Shown here piece after piece: positions 55,240 to 63,892 of a DNA stretch of 64,000 nucleotides (its first letter is position 1; each line of letters starts with the position of its first letter). The notes beneath the pieces were generated by a model. That model was not told the DNA's origin. It worked only from the letters and a program-made list of their open reading frames with translations, and did not search any database. The DNA comes from Dechloromonas sp. A34. Lineage in GTDB: Bacteria; Pseudomonadota; Gammaproteobacteria; Burkholderiales; Rhodocyclaceae. The DNA lies in contig NZ_CP102486.1 in assembly GCF_026261605.1 (NCBI RefSeq), positions 558,001-622,000 of the forward strand. Reading direction: 5' to 3'. Position numbers and translations under genes: made by a program.

Positions 55240-56382
55240 GTGAACCCGATTTCAACAAAATTATGTGCGGCGACGCGCAGTGCCTGCCTTGCTGTCCTGG
55301 CGGCGGTTCTGCTGACCGGATGCGCCGGCGAAGAGATCGTCCGCGGGCGGCTGGACTACGATCTGCGTCCGGTCGAGGCGAGGCGCCAGATCAACTGGCC
55401 CGGGCCACCCGAGACGCCGCGTTTTCGCTATGTCGGGGAGCTGGTAGGCGAGCCCAATTTCGTGGACATCAGCGACCAGAACACCAGTCTCCTGCTGCGC
55501 TCGGCAATCCTGGTCGGAAAATGGGTGGCCGGCCTGCTCTCGGTCAATGAAAAACTGCTGCTGCATCGTCCGATGCATGGGGCTTCGGATGCTGCGGGCC
55601 GGGTGCTGGTCGTCGACGCCGGACGCAATGCGATCCTGGTTTTTGAACCGCAGGCCGAGGAAGCAAAAAAAGGCGAAGGCGAACTGCTGGTGTGGACGCA
55701 GGCCGAGGAGTGGGTGTCGTTTCAGTCACCGATCGCGCTGGCCTTCGCGTGGAAGGGCCAGCTGGCCGTTTCCGACGCCAAGTTGAAGACCGTCTATCTC
55801 CTCGACGGCAAAGGGCTGCCCGTCGGCAAGCTCGGCACCGGCTTGCTCGAACGGCCGACCGGCGTGGCGTTCGACGCCGCCCGGGGCGATCTCTACGTGG
55901 CCGATACCGAGGCCAGCAACGTCAAGGTGTTTGGCGAAGATGGCGCCTTGCGCAGAACCATCGGCAGCCCCGGCAGCGGCCCCGGCGAATTCAACGCACC
56001 CACCCATCTGGCGTTTGCGGGCGGCAGCTTGTATGTCAGCGATGCCTTGAACAATCGCATCCAGGTCTTCAGCCCCGAGGGCAATTTCCTGCGTGCCACG
56101 GGCGAGGCCGGGGTCCATGTCGGCCAGCTGAGTCGTCCGAAAGGCGTGGCCTTCAGCGCCGAGAACAAACTGGCCTATGTCGTCGAGTCCTACTTTGCCC
56201 ATCTGCTGGTCTACGACCAGCAAGGGCAGTTCTTGCTGGGTATCGATGGCTCCGGATTGCCCACGGGAAAATTCATGCTGCCGGCGGGCGTCTGGCTGGG
56301 AAGCGACGGCAAAGTTTTCGTGGCCGACATGTACAACAACCGCGTGGTGGTTTTTGAATATTTGGCGGCTCAGAACAACTGA
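55240..56382 (+). CDS. NHL-repeat (six-bladed beta-propeller) lipoprotein
   Basis: About 380 residues from GTG 55240 (an upstream ATG at 55159 is possible). The signal peptide has a lipobox, AAVLLTGC, with Cys at about residue 25. NHL repeats from about residue 120 onward: LERPTGVAFDAARGDLYVADTEASNVKVF, FNAPTHLAFAGGSLYVSDALNNRIQVF and FMLPAGVWLGSDGKVFVADMYNNRVVVF. Such propellers are often encoded next to multihaem cytochromes c and probably dock proteins at the outer membrane. Here an 11-haem cytochrome lies 4 kb downstream on the same strand. Confidence 0.85.
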   Translation: MNPISTKLCAATRSACLAVLAAVLLTGCAGEEIVRGRLDYDLRPVEARRQINWPGPPETPRFRYVGELVGEPNFVDISDQNTSLLLRSAILVGKWVAGLLSVNEKLLLHRPMHGASDAAGRVLVVDAGRNAILVFEPQAEEAKKGEGELLVWTQAEEWVSFQSPIALAFAWKGQLAVSDAKLKTVYLLDGKGLPVGKLGTGLLERPTGVAFDAARGDLYVADTEASNVKVFGEDGALRRTIGSPGSGPGEFNAPTHLAFAGGSLYVSDALNNRIQVFSPEGNFLRATGEAGVHVGQLSRPKGVAFSAENKLAYVVESYFAHLLVYDQQGQFLLGIDGSGLPTGKFMLPAGVWLGSDGKVFVADMYNNRVVVFEYLAAQNN

Positions 56383-56418
56383 ACCGCAATCGAGGATTTT
56401 CCCAAGTATTGGACTCTT

Positions 56419-56459
56419 CCGGCATGAGCCTCTCGATTTTGAGAGGGAATCCGTGCCGG
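56419..56459 (+). promoter_or_regulatory. Nested stem-loop in the leader of the LuxE/radical-SAM operon
   Basis: The outer arms CCGGCA (56419-56424) and TGCCGG (56454-56459) enclose a perfect inner hairpin CCTCTC (56429-56434) with GAGAGG (56441-56446). There is no T-run, so it is not a terminator. It lies 69 bases before the first gene of the operon. It does not match a riboswitch I know. Confidence 0.45.
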
Positions 56460-56527
56460 TCAGAACCGAATGGCGTCAATTTTGCCTCGCGCACCGCGCG
56501 GGCTTCACTAAAAAATAGGAGCAACGA

Positions 56528-56854
56528 ATGAAACCCTGGCTCATCCTGATCAATGACTTCTGCCACGACCTGTTCACCGGCTTGTGGTTCGGCAGTTTTC
56601 TGACCCTTGCCATCTTGCGCGGCAAGGTTGGCGACGCAGCCCTGCTCGGCGAGCTGACCGATACCTTCTTCTGGCTCTGTCTGGGTTCGCTGGGCGCGAT
56701 CATCATGACCGGGGTCTTCCGCTTCTTCTATTACCGGAACTGGGACAGTGCCGAGATGGCGGGCATCAAGAAGCGTCTGCTCAAGGTCAAGCATGCCATC
56801 CTCGGCTCGTCGATGCTGCTCGGTACCGGGCTGGTCATCGCGTGGGCGCTGTGA
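56528..56854 (+). CDS. Small integral membrane protein, CopD/HemJ-like
   Basis: 108 residues with three or four transmembrane helices (DFCHDLFTGLWFGSFLTLAIL, TFFWLCLGSLGAIIMTGVFRFF, HAILGSSMLLGTGLVIAWAL). The conserved His in the first helix and the KxxHAI pattern near the last recall haem-binding helices of CopD/HemJ-type proteins, but it is short. Starts at ATG 56528 behind AGGAG. The stop overlaps the next gene (GTGA at 56851-56854), so it is translationally coupled to the LuxE-like gene. Confidence 0.75.
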   Translation: MKPWLILINDFCHDLFTGLWFGSFLTLAILRGKVGDAALLGELTDTFFWLCLGSLGAIIMTGVFRFFYYRNWDSAEMAGIKKRLLKVKHAILGSSMLLGTGLVIAWAL

Positions 56855-58167
56855 GCGGCGCGGCATCGGCGCCGGAGATCGCCCGGCGCGTGCAGGCCAT
56901 GCTGGCCGCGGGCGTCGATGGCGCCGGCGATGGCTTCGAGGCCCTGGCCCTGGATATCTTCGCCCTGCAATACGCCGGCAACGCGCCGTACCGCGCCTAT
57001 TGCGATGCGATCGGCATCGTTCCGGACCAGGTCGGCGCCTGGCAGGACATCCCGGCCTTTCCGTGCGAGAGCTTCAAGAAGGAATTGGTCACCTCCTTCC
57101 CGTTCGACCAGGCAGTCATGGCGCAGCTCACCGGCGGCACCACGGCCATCGTCCGCGGCCAGATCTTCCGCGACGAAATCGGCCGCCAGCTGGTTCTGGA
57201 AGCCAATCGCGTGATGACCGAGGCCTACCTTTTCCCGGATTTCGCCCAGAACCAGCGCTGTCGCGTGCTGATTCTCGCGCCCAGCCCGGAAATGGCGCCA
57301 TCCATGGGCATGGCGATCGGCATGGAAGAGACGCGCCGGCATTTCGGCACCGAAGACAGCTGTTTTCTGCTCAACCATGGCGGCATCGACATCGCCCAAC
57401 TGGTCAAGGCGCTGGCCCAGGCCGAAGCCACGGGAGTACCGATCGCGATGATCGGCTCGACCTCGGCCTTCGTGTTCTTCTTCAATGCCTGCAAGAAGAA
57501 GGGCATTTCCTTCCATCTGCCGCAGGGCAGCCGGATCGGCGACGGCGGGGGCTACCGCGGCCGCTTCGGCGAACTGAGCCAGGAGGATTACTGGCAACTG
57601 GCCTGGGAAGTCCTGGGCATCCCTTATTCACACTGCGTCAACGTGCTGGGCATGGCCGAAAGCGCCACCAATTTCTTCGACGACAGCCTGCGGCGCGCGT
57701 TCAAGGGGCTGCCGACCCGCAAGCGCCTGCGTCCCTGCCCGCCGTGGACGCGGACCGTCGCGGTCAGTGCCGAGGATCTGCGGCCGCTGCCGCCCGGGGA
57801 GATCGGCCTGTTGCGCCATTACGATCTGGTCAATCTGCCCACCGTGCTCGCTGTGCAGACTGACAACCTCGGCTACACCGATGCCCAAGGCAATTTCCAG
57901 ATCGTCGGCCGCGCCCAGCAGGACAAGGCGACCGGCAAGGTGTCGGCCGTCCCCAGTGAGCGCACCGTCGGGCCGATGGGTGACAAGCCGATCCTCCGCT
58001 TCCTCGAAGCCTATGTGAATTTTTCCATCCGCTTCAAGTCGGGCTGGCTCAAGGCGCGCACGCCGCTGGTGCCGCCGGCGTGCCCGTGCGGCGAGTTGGC
58101 CGATGCAATGATCGAAGAAACCGATGCGGGCGCCCTTGGCGGGGCAGTCTTGGCAGGAAAACCATGA
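56851..58167 (+). CDS. LuxE-like acyl-protein synthetase/adenylate-forming enzyme
   Basis: 438 residues from GTG 56851. LuxE-family landmarks: IPAFPCESFKKE, the Thr/Gly-rich AQLTGGTTAIVRGQIF nucleotide loop and VNVLGMAESATNFFDDSL. A C-terminal half of the phenylacetate-CoA-ligase type has LLRHYDLVNLPTVLAVQTDNLGY. LuxE activates a fatty acid as acyl-AMP and holds it on an enzyme Cys for reduction. There is no luxCD, luxAB or reductase here, so a light-producing pathway is excluded. A carboxylic acid is probably activated for the adjacent radical SAM enzyme. The start and stop overlap neighbours (GTGA, ATGA). Confidence 0.8.
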   Translation: MSGAASAPEIARRVQAMLAAGVDGAGDGFEALALDIFALQYAGNAPYRAYCDAIGIVPDQVGAWQDIPAFPCESFKKELVTSFPFDQAVMAQLTGGTTAIVRGQIFRDEIGRQLVLEANRVMTEAYLFPDFAQNQRCRVLILAPSPEMAPSMGMAIGMEETRRHFGTEDSCFLLNHGGIDIAQLVKALAQAEATGVPIAMIGSTSAFVFFFNACKKKGISFHLPQGSRIGDGGGYRGRFGELSQEDYWQLAWEVLGIPYSHCVNVLGMAESATNFFDDSLRRAFKGLPTRKRLRPCPPWTRTVAVSAEDLRPLPPGEIGLLRHYDLVNLPTVLAVQTDNLGYTDAQGNFQIVGRAQQDKATGKVSAVPSERTVGPMGDKPILRFLEAYVNFSIRFKSGWLKARTPLVPPACPCGELADAMIEETDAGALGGAVLAGKP

Positions 58168-59644
58168 AGAAAATACTTTTTGTCGCCCCCCGTACCACTG
58201 CTGGGGCGTCCAGGTGATCGGCACCTGGCCCCCGCTACAGATCGCCTATCTGGCCGGAGTTGCCCTCGAGGCCGGCTACGAAGCGCGCGTCTTCGACGCC
58301 ATGAACAAGAACCTGACGTTCGACGACGTCCGCGCCGAGATCGAACGCTACCGGCCTGACGTCGTGCTCTCGATGGACTACCTGCCGGTGTCCGGGGCGA
58401 TCAGCACGGCGACGGTGCCCGCGGCGCTCAAGACCCTGGCCATCGCCAAGGAAGTCGATCCGGGAATCGTGACCATCATCGCCGGACCGCACCCGACCTT
58501 CCTGTTCAAGGAGATCCTCAGCGATCCGATCAGCCCGCCGGATTTCGTGCTGCGCGGCGAGTCGGAAGCGACGCTGCGCGAACTGCTGCGCCACTATCCC
58601 GACGGCGACTGGCGCAGCCTCGACGGCATCGCCTATCGCGACGGCCAATTGCCGGTGTCAACGCGCCTGCGCGCCCACATCGACGACCTCGATACCCTGG
58701 CTCCGGCCTGGCATCTGCTCGACTGGGAGGACTACCACTACAACATCGAACCCTGGGGCCGGATGGGGTCGATCCTGACCACGCGCGGCTGCATGATGCA
58801 GTGTTCCTTCTGCTCGCACCGCGTCTTCTGGCGTGGCGACTGGCGGGTGCGTGACCCGGCCAAGGTGATCGAGGAAATCCGCCATCTGGTCGACACCTAC
58901 CAGGTCGAGTTCATCACCCTGATCGACCCCTACCCGACCAAGGACCGCGAACGCTGGGAGCGCCAGCTCGACCTGCTGATCGAGGCGAAGATCAACGTCC
59001 GCCTGCTGATGGAGACGCGCGTCGAGGACATCATCCGCGATGCCGACCTGCTGCATAAATACCGCGACGCCGGCATCATCCACATGTACCTGGGGGCGGA
59101 GAGCAGCTCCGACACCACGCTCAACAGCCTGAACAAAGGCACCAACGTCGACCAGAACAAACTCGCCATCGACCTCTTGCGCGAGCACGGCATCATGACC
59201 GAAGCCTCGTTCATGATCGGTTTCCCCGAGGAGACCTTCGAGAGCGTCGACAAGACCATCTCCGAGGCCGTGCGGCTCAATCCGGATATCGCGGTCTTCC
59301 CGCTGATCACGCCGATGCCGTTCACGCCGCTCTACAAGCAGATGAAGGATCGCATCCGGGTCTTCGATTACGCCAAATACAACCTGATGACGCCGATCAT
59401 CGAGCCCTACGCCATGACGCTCGAGCAGGTCAGCGGCGAACTCGCCCGCTGCTACATGACCTTCTACGGCCAGAAGATGAAGGAAGTGCTGGCTCTCGAG
59501 GATGGCTTCAAGCGGCGCTACATGCTCAGCGCCTTCAAGGCGATGATGAAGGACTTCCACAAGCATTTCGATTTTGGCGGCAAGGCCATCCCGCACGATA
59601 TGCCGGGCCTGCACGAGCTGAAGCAGGCGGTCGACGCGACCTGA
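58164..59644 (+). CDS. B12-binding-domain radical SAM protein (apparent frameshift near the start)
   Basis: About 493 residues if read from ATG 58164 (MKKILFVAPP) with one extra C in the C6 run 58186-58191; the uncorrected frame stops at codon 18. A Rossmann-like cobalamin-binding domain (about 1-150: GTWPPLQIAYLAGVALEAGYEARVFDA, IIAGPHPTFLF) precedes the radical SAM core, whose 4Fe-4S cysteines are in TTRGCMMQCSFCS (CX3CX2C). It then has GVESS-like YLGAESSSDTTLNSLNKG and a C-terminal helical part. The family includes BchE, HpnJ-like and methyltransferase enzymes; the substrate cannot be deduced. Its ATG overlaps the LuxE-like stop. Confidence 0.85.
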
Positions 59645-59734
59645 ATCCCGTGCCCTCGTGCCGGGGGCTTTCCTGAGGTTGAGAAGTTTCATGTCGCTTG
59701 TGTTGATTCGCCAGAGCTGCGGAGCCTGCCCCGA

Positions 59735-60199
59735 ATGCTGTCTTTGATTGCCGGTTTTTACCCATGGCTCAAGGCCTTGCATGTCGTTTGCGTGATCCTC
59801 TGGGTCGGGCCGCAGCTGGTGCTGGGATTGCTGGTTCTCGCCTTGCGCCATCGGCAGACCACGAATCCTTCCCGGGACGACGAATTCGTTTCCCGGCTGG
59901 GATTTCTGGTCAATGGGCTGCTCAATGTCGCCATGCTGGGGGCTTTTCTGTTCGGCACGCTGATGGCTTGCGCCATCTGGGCCCAGGGTGGGGCGCTGCC
60001 GGGCTGGTTGTGGTCGAAAATTGGCCTTGTTTTTGCTTTGTCCACGCTTCACGGTTTGCTCTTCAGGCAGTTCCGGCACGCCATGCGTGACCAGACCATT
60101 TGGGGCTCGCGCCGCTTCGACCTCGTTCAAGCATTGGGTCTGGGCGCGACGCTGGCCATCGTGCTGCTCGTAGTCGTCAAGCCGACAGGGAATGGATAA
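59735..60199 (+). CDS. CopD/HemJ-like integral membrane protein
   Basis: 154 residues, four transmembrane helices. WLKALHVVCVILWVGPQLVLGLLVLAL resembles the first helix of HemJ/CopD proteins (WxKALHVxxVxxWxG), where the His binds haem. Two further histidines are in STLHGLLFRQFRHAM. It is related in topology to the 108-residue protein at 56528, so two small haem-type membrane proteins flank the acyl/radical-SAM genes. Potential role: quinone-linked electron transfer to or from the downstream cytochrome. The 90 bases before it show no clear terminator. Confidence 0.75.
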   Translation: MLSLIAGFYPWLKALHVVCVILWVGPQLVLGLLVLALRHRQTTNPSRDDEFVSRLGFLVNGLLNVAMLGAFLFGTLMACAIWAQGGALPGWLWSKIGLVFALSTLHGLLFRQFRHAMRDQTIWGSRRFDLVQALGLGATLAIVLLVVVKPTGNG

Positions 60200-60230
60200 G
60201 TCAATCCGACGTGAGTCGAGGATAACAACA

Positions 60231-62882
60231 ATGAATGTGCTAGCCGCTTGGTCGATGCGATCTCTTGGGAGTCGCCTGCTTGACGCGCCCTCCCTTATGG
60301 CGTCGAGCATGCGGGTTCTCGTGCTGGCGCTGGTCGGGTTGTTGGCGGTCGCCGCGACGCAGGTCGCCGCGGCGCCGGTATCCAATATTCGGATGACCAA
60401 GCACAATCTGTCCAAGGACGGCGGTCAAACGGTGCGGGCCAATGCCACGCCGACTGCCGGGCAGTCCACCACGGACCAGATTTGCGTCTTCTGCCATACG
60501 CCGCACGCCGCTAGTTCGGGGAAGTCGCCGCTATGGAACCGGGCGACCAGTGCGGCCTCGACCTATACCGGCTACACCTCGCTGTCGATGGATGCCGATG
60601 GCGGCGCCTTCCAGACCGACAATACCAAGGGCCGCCCCGCCGGCGCCTCCCTGCTGTGCCTCTCGTGCCATGACGGCACAATCGCGCTGGGCAACCTCAA
60701 CGTGCTCAACGGCCGGACGCCGGTCATCATCGACATGGTCGGCGGCACCGCCGACGACAAGATGCCCACCGGTAGCGGGACCACCACCGGGTTCACCCGG
60801 GTCATCGGCGCCGACCTGAGCAACGACCACCCGATCTCGGTCACCTACAACAACGCGCTGGCTTCGGCGGACAAGGAGCTGCGCCCGATGAACGCCAGCC
60901 AGCAGCACCCGATTTCCGGCCAAATCGGCTCGATACTCGGTATCCGCAGCCCCGGTTACAAGCCCCTGTTGCCCCTGGCGCCGACCGGCACCGCCGGCGC
61001 CGGCCAGGTGCAGTGCTCGACCTGCCACGATCCGCACCTCTACGATTCAGCCGACCCCAACCGCAAGTTCCTGCGCGCCAACCGCCTGCAGGTGACGGCA
61101 CCGACCGGCGGCGCCTTCAGTGAGGCGAATGACATCATTTGCCTGGCTTGTCATGACAAGATGGGCACCGAGTGGTCCAATTCGGCCCATGCCAACACCT
61201 CCACGGCGAGCTACGCCTACACGGGTGCCGCCACGACCCAGCGCCAGTTCGCGGCCGGCACCCCGGTCTGGAAGGCGGCCTGCCTGAACTGCCATGACAC
61301 CCACACGGTCGCCGGCGCCCGCCGCCTGCTGCGCGAAGGGACGACCAGCACGGCGACGCCGAAAGCCGGCGGCAAGTCGGCGATCGAGGAAACCTGCTAC
61401 CAGTGCCATACGGCCTACAACGCGACCACGCCGCCGAACGTCCTGACCCAGTCGGGCACCCTCACCGCGACCACCGGTGTGCCCAATATCAAGTCGGAAT
61501 TCGGCCGCCCGGTTCGCATGCCGATCAAGGACGCTGACCAGGGGGGCGGTGGCAACACGACCGAAGTCCATGACATTTCCGATGCCGATTTTTCGGAAAC
61601 GCGTGAAAAACTGGGTCTGCTCGACAAGAAAAACCGGCATGTGGAATGCACCGACTGCCACAACCCCCACCGCGTGATCCGCAATACCAAGATCGACGGT
61701 TCCGGGGTCACCACGCAGCGTACCCATGTCGCCGGCGGCTCGGCCGGTTCCTACACCGTGGAATCCGACGGCAATGTCGCCTCCGGCGTATTGCGCGGCG
61801 CCTGGGGGGTCGAGCCGGTCGATGCCCTTCTCAACGGTATTACCGACTGGCCGGAAGCGCCGACCAACTACGAAGTCAAAAAAGGGGTCACGGGAACCGG
61901 TACGGCGCGATCGTCGACCTGGCTGACGCGGGAATACCAGCTGTGCTTCAAGTGCCACTCAACTTACAGCAATACCGCCGGCTCTTTCCCGACGCTGGGC
62001 CACACCGGCGGCACCCCGAGCGGCACCAACGGCATGACGACCTACACCAACGTGGCCGCCGAATTCGCCGTCAATGCCACCGATCCGCCGAGCACCGGCA
62101 CCGACCAAGGCGAAAAGGGCGAGGGATCGAACAGCCCCGAGGATTCGGCAAGCATCGAGCCGATCGGCTCCTATCCGGGCAATGCCACGACCAGCAACAT
62201 GACGGCGACGACCAACGTCAACCATCGCTCCTGGCACCCGGTACGCTGGCCGACCGGCCGCAGCCGCGACGAACGGCGCATGCAGGCCACCGGCGGCAAC
62301 TTCCGGGCGCCTTTCGGCACCCGGGTCGGCACGCAGACCATGCATTGTTCGGATTGCCACGGCAACGCGACATCGTGGACACAGGGTACGGGCCCCAAGC
62401 TGGATCAAGTCCAGGGGCCGCACGGTTCAGAAGACTACTTCCTGCTCAAAGGCAGCTGGTCGTCCAGCACCTCGATCAGCAGCCCGGGATTCTGCGGCAA
62501 CTGCCATAACCCGAGCGCTTCGTCGGGCAGCGGAGACGACTATGCCGGTTCCAGCGGCTTCAACAACTCCGGCGAGGATGGCGGCGGCGGGCACGGCAAC
62601 GAGCACGGTGGCAAAGCCTGCGTCAAGTGCCACGTCGCCGTGCCGCACGGCTGGCGGAACAAGGCTTTCCTGGTCAACCTGAATTGCGTGGGCAGGGAGG
62701 CCGGCGCCACCTATACGGGCTGCATGAATTTCAGCGACAACTCGGCGACGGTCGCCCCCTACTATCAGGGTGCGACGCTGCGGGTCAAGACCTGGCCGGC
62801 CAGCGGCAACTGGTCGGCGAACAAATGCGGCAAAGGCAGCAGTACAGCTCGCGACTGGATGCGCTCGGTATGCGACAACTGA
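60231..62882 (+). CDS. Large multihaem cytochrome c (11 CXXCH)
   Basis: 883 residues from ATG 60231 (GAGGA 8 bases before). Signal peptide near MRVLVLALVGLLAVAATQVAAA. I count eleven haem-binding motifs: CVFCH, CLSCH, CSTCH, CLACH, CLNCH, CYQCH, CTDCH, CFKCH, CSDCH, CGNCH, CVKCH. A doubled CXXCH spacing pattern of the cytochrome c3/doubled-CXXCH type occurs in the first third. The C-terminal 80 residues contain three extra Cys without haem motifs. It is periplasmic or outer-surface, acting as an electron conduit. The stop overlaps the next gene by 13 bases. Confidence 0.93.
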   Translation: MNVLAAWSMRSLGSRLLDAPSLMASSMRVLVLALVGLLAVAATQVAAAPVSNIRMTKHNLSKDGGQTVRANATPTAGQSTTDQICVFCHTPHAASSGKSPLWNRATSAASTYTGYTSLSMDADGGAFQTDNTKGRPAGASLLCLSCHDGTIALGNLNVLNGRTPVIIDMVGGTADDKMPTGSGTTTGFTRVIGADLSNDHPISVTYNNALASADKELRPMNASQQHPISGQIGSILGIRSPGYKPLLPLAPTGTAGAGQVQCSTCHDPHLYDSADPNRKFLRANRLQVTAPTGGAFSEANDIICLACHDKMGTEWSNSAHANTSTASYAYTGAATTQRQFAAGTPVWKAACLNCHDTHTVAGARRLLREGTTSTATPKAGGKSAIEETCYQCHTAYNATTPPNVLTQSGTLTATTGVPNIKSEFGRPVRMPIKDADQGGGGNTTEVHDISDADFSETREKLGLLDKKNRHVECTDCHNPHRVIRNTKIDGSGVTTQRTHVAGGSAGSYTVESDGNVASGVLRGAWGVEPVDALLNGITDWPEAPTNYEVKKGVTGTGTARSSTWLTREYQLCFKCHSTYSNTAGSFPTLGHTGGTPSGTNGMTTYTNVAAEFAVNATDPPSTGTDQGEKGEGSNSPEDSASIEPIGSYPGNATTSNMTATTNVNHRSWHPVRWPTGRSRDERRMQATGGNFRAPFGTRVGTQTMHCSDCHGNATSWTQGTGPKLDQVQGPHGSEDYFLLKGSWSSSTSISSPGFCGNCHNPSASSGSGDDYAGSSGFNNSGEDGGGGHGNEHGGKACVKCHVAVPHGWRNKAFLVNLNCVGREAGATYTGCMNFSDNSATVAPYYQGATLRVKTWPASGNWSANKCGKGSSTARDWMRSVCDN

Positions 62883-63892
62883 CGCTGGCCAGGCGCTGGC
62901 CGTTCGCGGCAGGCCTTGTTCCGGGACGGTCGGCCAGCGGCCTGCTGGCGGCGCTGGCATCGCCCAAATGGATGCTCGCCTTCTTCGTCTTCGCGGCGAT
63001 CAGCGCCGTCGTCTCGATGGAGCACCCGGACTGGGTCACGCCGGTCTGGATGCTGCCCCTGGGCATCTTCTGCCTGTCGCTGCTCGCCGCGATGGCGACC
63101 AATCCCCGCCTGCGCAGCGATCTGCCGCTGCTCGGCCTGCATCTCGGCCTCTTTGCGATGATCGTGCTGTTTGCCGCGGCGCGCCTGACCTATCTCGACG
63201 GCCATGTCTCGCTGGAGCGCGGCCAGTCCTTCAACGGCAAGCTCGATATCGCCGAGCAGGGCCCCTGGCACTTCGGCAAGCTGGCGCAACTGCGCTTCGC
63301 CAACGACGGCTTCGAGGAAACCTTTCGCCCCGGCGAACGCTGGGAGGTCACCGCCAACCGCGTCCACTGGTGGAACGACACCGGTCAGCGGCAGAGTGCC
63401 AGCATCGGCGAAGCGCGCCCGTTGCTCATGAGTGGCTACCGTATCTACACCACCTTCAACCGCGGGTTCAGCGTGCACTTTCAATGGGAAAACGCCGCCG
63501 GCGAAGTGGAACTCGGCAACGTCCAGTTGCGTCCGGGGGAGCATGACCTGGCCAACGAATGGCGGCTGCCGAACGGCTTCAAGGTCTGGGCCATGCTGCA
63601 ACCGCAGGAAAGCCTGCAGATCCGGCCCGGTGAAAGCCGCCGCAATCTCGGTGTCGGTACCCTCGGGCATCGCCTGGTTATCCGCCATGGCGAACAGCGC
63701 CATGTGATCGCCCGCGGCGAGAGCCTCGAGTTGCCGGGTGGCCGTCTGACCTATCGCAAGCTGGATACCTGGATGGGCTATCGGCTGGTTTTCGATCCAA
63801 CCGTCCATTGGCTGGGCGCCGCCGGACTGTTCTCGGTGCTGTGCATGGTCGTGTACTACGGACGTCTGTTCATCAGAAAGCGCACAACATGA
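62870..63892 (+). CDS. ResB-like cytochrome c biogenesis protein
   Basis: 340 residues from ATG 62870, inside the end of the cytochrome gene. Three N-terminal transmembrane helices (SPKWMLAFFVFAAISAVVS, VWMLPLGIFCLSLLAA, LLGLHLGLFAMIVLFAAARL), a periplasmic domain of about 200 residues, and a final helix (LGAAGLFSVLCMVVYYGRL). This topology and sequences such as GYRIYTTFNRGFSVHFQWE are ResB/CcsB-like. System II cytochrome c maturation normally needs ResB plus a CcsA haem channel. A dedicated maturation pair for the 11-haem protein is the best inference. The next gene overlaps its stop. Confidence 0.8.
   Translation: MRQLTLARRWPFAAGLVPGRSASGLLAALASPKWMLAFFVFAAISAVVSMEHPDWVTPVWMLPLGIFCLSLLAAMATNPRLRSDLPLLGLHLGLFAMIVLFAAARLTYLDGHVSLERGQSFNGKLDIAEQGPWHFGKLAQLRFANDGFEETFRPGERWEVTANRVHWWNDTGQRQSASIGEARPLLMSGYRIYTTFNRGFSVHFQWENAAGEVELGNVQLRPGEHDLANEWRLPNGFKVWAMLQPQESLQIRPGESRRNLGVGTLGHRLVIRHGEQRHVIARGESLELPGGRLTYRKLDTWMGYRLVFDPTVHWLGAAGLFSVLCMVVYYGRLFIRKRTT

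Noticed and set aside
56383..56527. GEMM (c-di-GMP) riboswitch in the operon leader
   Set aside because: The structure lacks the conserved CANGGNAAACC and tetraloop-receptor sequences of GEMM; only a plain nested hairpin is seen.
56851..59644. Bioluminescence or lux operon
   Set aside because: Only a LuxE-like gene is present; luxA, luxB, luxC and luxD are absent, and the neighbour is a radical SAM enzyme.
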